Source of the DNA: Candidatus Bathyarchaeota archaeon
GTDB taxonomy: Archaea > Thermoproteota > Bathyarchaeia > 40CM-2-53-6
NCBI GenBank assembly: GCA_005888675.1
Contig: VBBA01000223.1
Span: forward strand, 1-8,725
Length of the DNA stretch: 8,725 nucleotides
Reading direction: 5' to 3'
The translations under genes were made by a program, and so were the position numbers. Shown here one piece after another: positions 7,182 to 8,725 of the stretch. Position 1 is the stretch's first letter. Each line of letters starts with the position of its first letter. The notes below the pieces were generated by a model. That model was not told where the DNA came from. It did not search any database and saw only the letters and a list, made by a program, of their open reading frames with translations.

Positions 7182-8725
7182 GCTACGGCTTCTCCCCGAC
7201 GTCCTCAGGCCTTTCTGCAACACTGACACCCCAGAGTGTCAGTGTAACCCCAGGCTTTCTAGGAACATCCACTCTGCTGATCTCGACGACAACCTCTACC
7301 CCAGCCGGTGTTTATCTTGTCAATGTCATAGGCACGGTGGGGACAACGACTCACATCAGTCAATTATCCGTAACCGTCAAGGCCGAGTTTACAATCTCGG
7401 CTGGTGCAATCGTTCCCACAAGTTTCGTCGCTGGTAACTCCGGGACCTCAACGCTTACTCTTTCGAGCGCTGGATTGAACGGAACTGTAAACTTGTCCGC
7501 AACACGCTCGTCTCCTTCGATCGCGTTCGCCTTCAACTCCAACAGCATCCACTTACTCCCCGGAGGATTCGGAACGATTACTCTCACGGTTTCAACAAAC
7601 AGTTCGACCCCCGCCGGAATCTACGCCGTTACGGTAACAAGTACCAGCGGTAGTATCGTCCACTCAGTCACCATCAACATTTCAGTCACAGGCGACTTCA
7701 TACTCACATCTTCGCAGAACAGTGGAACTGTCGTCGCGGGAAGCGCTGTCGTTACTACAATCACGGTGAAGAGTTTCGGCCTAACTGCGGGTCCTGGACT
7801 CTCCGCAACCGTACCCAGTCCTGCCACGGGTCTGACCGCATCGTTCAGTCCCAGCGTTATACCTCTAACACCGGGCTCCAACGGCACAGCGATTCTGACT
7901 CTACAGACAATTGCGTCCACGCCAGCTGGCACGTATGCAATAACGATAACAGGGACAAGTGGATCGTTAACCCACAGCCAGACCTATACTATCACCGTCA
8001 CTCCCGACTTCACCCTCACGGCAAGTAGCCTCTCTCCCCCCAGCATAATCGCCGGTAATTTGACATCGTCTAAAATGACGGTGCTGAGCCTCGGCCTTAC
8101 CACCCGAATAACATTGAACGTCACCGTGGCGCTATCACCAAGTGGACTCTCTACGTCCCTGAATCCAGTGTTCGTGGGACTGACGCCAGGAATTAACGGC
8201 AATTCGACCCTGACTATTACAACGACTCCCTCAACCCCCGCCGGTGTCTACTCGGTCACGGTCACCGGTGCTAGCGGCACCTTGGTCCACTCAGTGACCT
8301 TGACTCTAATCGTTAATCCTGACTTCAGAATAATTGCTGGAGCACCATCTCCTTCTAGTTTCGTTGCGGGAGGCTCGACAGCGAGTGCTGTCACAATGAA
8401 CAGCTTGGGTTTCAACGGTACAGTATCACTGTCGGCAACGTTATCCCCAACTGTTGCAGGATTCACTAGTTCGTTTAACACTCGGAACATTGGCCTGACT
8501 GTCGGATCAACAGGCAGCGCGATCCTGACCATTCAATCATCGATCACAACGCCATCAGGAACATACACCGCGACCATTGTAGCTACAAGCGGGTCGATAA
8601 CCCATTCCGCTAGCATCAGCTTCATTGTACTCCCTGATTTCACCATCGCGAGCAGCACAGTTCAACCCGCCAATGTCCTAGCCGGCAGTTCTGCTAGTTC
8701 GACAATTTCACTCAACAGTTTCGGC
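7133..8725 (+). CDS. Ig-like repeat protein, downstream fragment, 3'-partial (rest of D24 to D29)
   Basis: Frame 2 is open from 7124, after a TAG at 7121-7123, to the window end without a stop, so the gene continues beyond 8725. Homology begins at about 7133 (ATISLTSFGLTGSIGL), a typical B-strand and turn. There is no plausible start: the first in-frame GTG is at 7337 and the first ATG at 8075, both inside domains. It contains the rest of D24, then complete units at 7385, 7694, 8006 and 8321 of 103-105 residues, and a partial unit from 8636. All lack Cys. Units close with 'STPAGTYxVTVTGTSGSLxHS' and are joined by short linkers ending in KA, TG, TP, NP or LP before D/E-F. One Glu is present (7385, EF replacing DF). 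The coding frame is the same as that of the upstream fragment, so this looks like the continuation of one protein after two compensating frame changes. Confidence 0.85.
7220..7245 (+). repeat. Perfect 10-bp inverted repeat with 6-nt loop
   Basis: ACACTGACAC (7220-7229) and GTGTCAGTGT (7236-7245) are exact reverse complements around the loop CCCAGA. It lies 39 nt after the stop of the middle fragment but inside the coding frame of the downstream fragment (ATLTPQSVSV). No U-rich tract follows, so a terminator call is not supported; it may be a coincidence of coding sequence. Confidence 0.5.
7385..8725 (+). repeat. Repeat block F: units D25-D29 (last partial)
   Basis: Units start at 7385, 7694, 8006, 8321 and 8636; the four complete ones are 103, 104, 105 and 105 residues. 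They are the most uniform set in the second half, with 'SFVAG' or 'SIIAG', 'SxGL', 'LTPGxxGxxxLT', 'STPAGxYxVTVTGTSG' and 'HS', and no Cys. D25 begins with Glu-Phe. The array runs off the end of the window within D29 at LNSFG. Confidence 0.85.

Larger units (their letters stand above)
7110..7384 (+). repeat. Truncated repeat unit D24 with frame change
   Basis: The unit is 275 nt, against 315 before and 309 after. It starts normally in frame 3 (DFSISAGPP), then resumes in frame 2 as ATISLTSFGLTG. The AGxxG segment is missing. The remainder is 2 mod 3, so about 34-40 nt (1 mod 3) are missing. The junction lies near 7129-7137. Confidence 0.75.

Overview
The whole window is the inside of one very long, low-complexity coding region on the + strand. 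It encodes about 30 tandem copies of a ~95-110 residue, all-beta, Ig-like repeat rich in Ser, Thr, Val, Gly and Asn. Each repeat opens with an Asp-Phe (DF) motif, passes through an 'AGxxGxSTITV' strand, an 'N-F-x-G-T-V-x-L' strand, a 'LT(C/A)...SVxL' strand and a 'STL(S/T)' strand, and closes with 'GxYTVTVTGTSGSLSHSxxVTVxV'. No RNA gene, mobile element, CRISPR array, convincing promoter or second gene family is visible. Both ends are open, so the start, signal peptide and cell anchor lie outside the window. If the frames were joined, the window alone would encode roughly 2,900 residues.

The organism cannot be fixed from the sequence. The repeat style (long runs of DFTISASP...AGTYTVTVTG), the abundant N-x-S/T sequons and the near absence of Glu suggest a secreted, probably glycosylated surface protein. 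I have seen such proteins in soil and subsurface archaea (Nitrososphaerota/Thermoproteota, Thermoplasmatota) and in some Acidobacteria and Chloroflexota. An archaeon is my favoured but weakly supported guess.

Layout: nt 2-5344 is frame 2, covering units D0-D17 plus a few residues of D18. Nt ~5286-7181 is frame 3, from the rest of D18 to the start of D24. Nt ~7133-8725 is frame 2 again, from the rest of D24 to partial D29. The two frame changes are not random. Each falls in a unit that is too short (D18 = 232 nt, D24 = 275 nt, against ~306-330 nt for neighbours), and each removes the N-terminal strands of that unit. The missing lengths are 2 mod 3 and 1 mod 3, so together they restore the original frame. 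The simplest reading is one giant gene hit by two internal deletions (real or assembly-made), now read as three ORFs.

The repeats form blocks: D0-D4 (97 residues, 'VQDF' linker, paired Cys), D5-D6 (transition), D7-D11 ('VHVGDF' linker, 'SPGT' turn, paired Cys), D12-D14 (mixed linkers, paired Cys), and D15-D29 (no Cys, longer, 'STPAGTY' and often 'TGDF/TGNF'). The Cys are strictly two per unit or none, which predicts one disulfide per domain in the first half and none in the second. The likely role is a long extracellular stalk or adhesin; this is inference, as no catalytic motif is seen.
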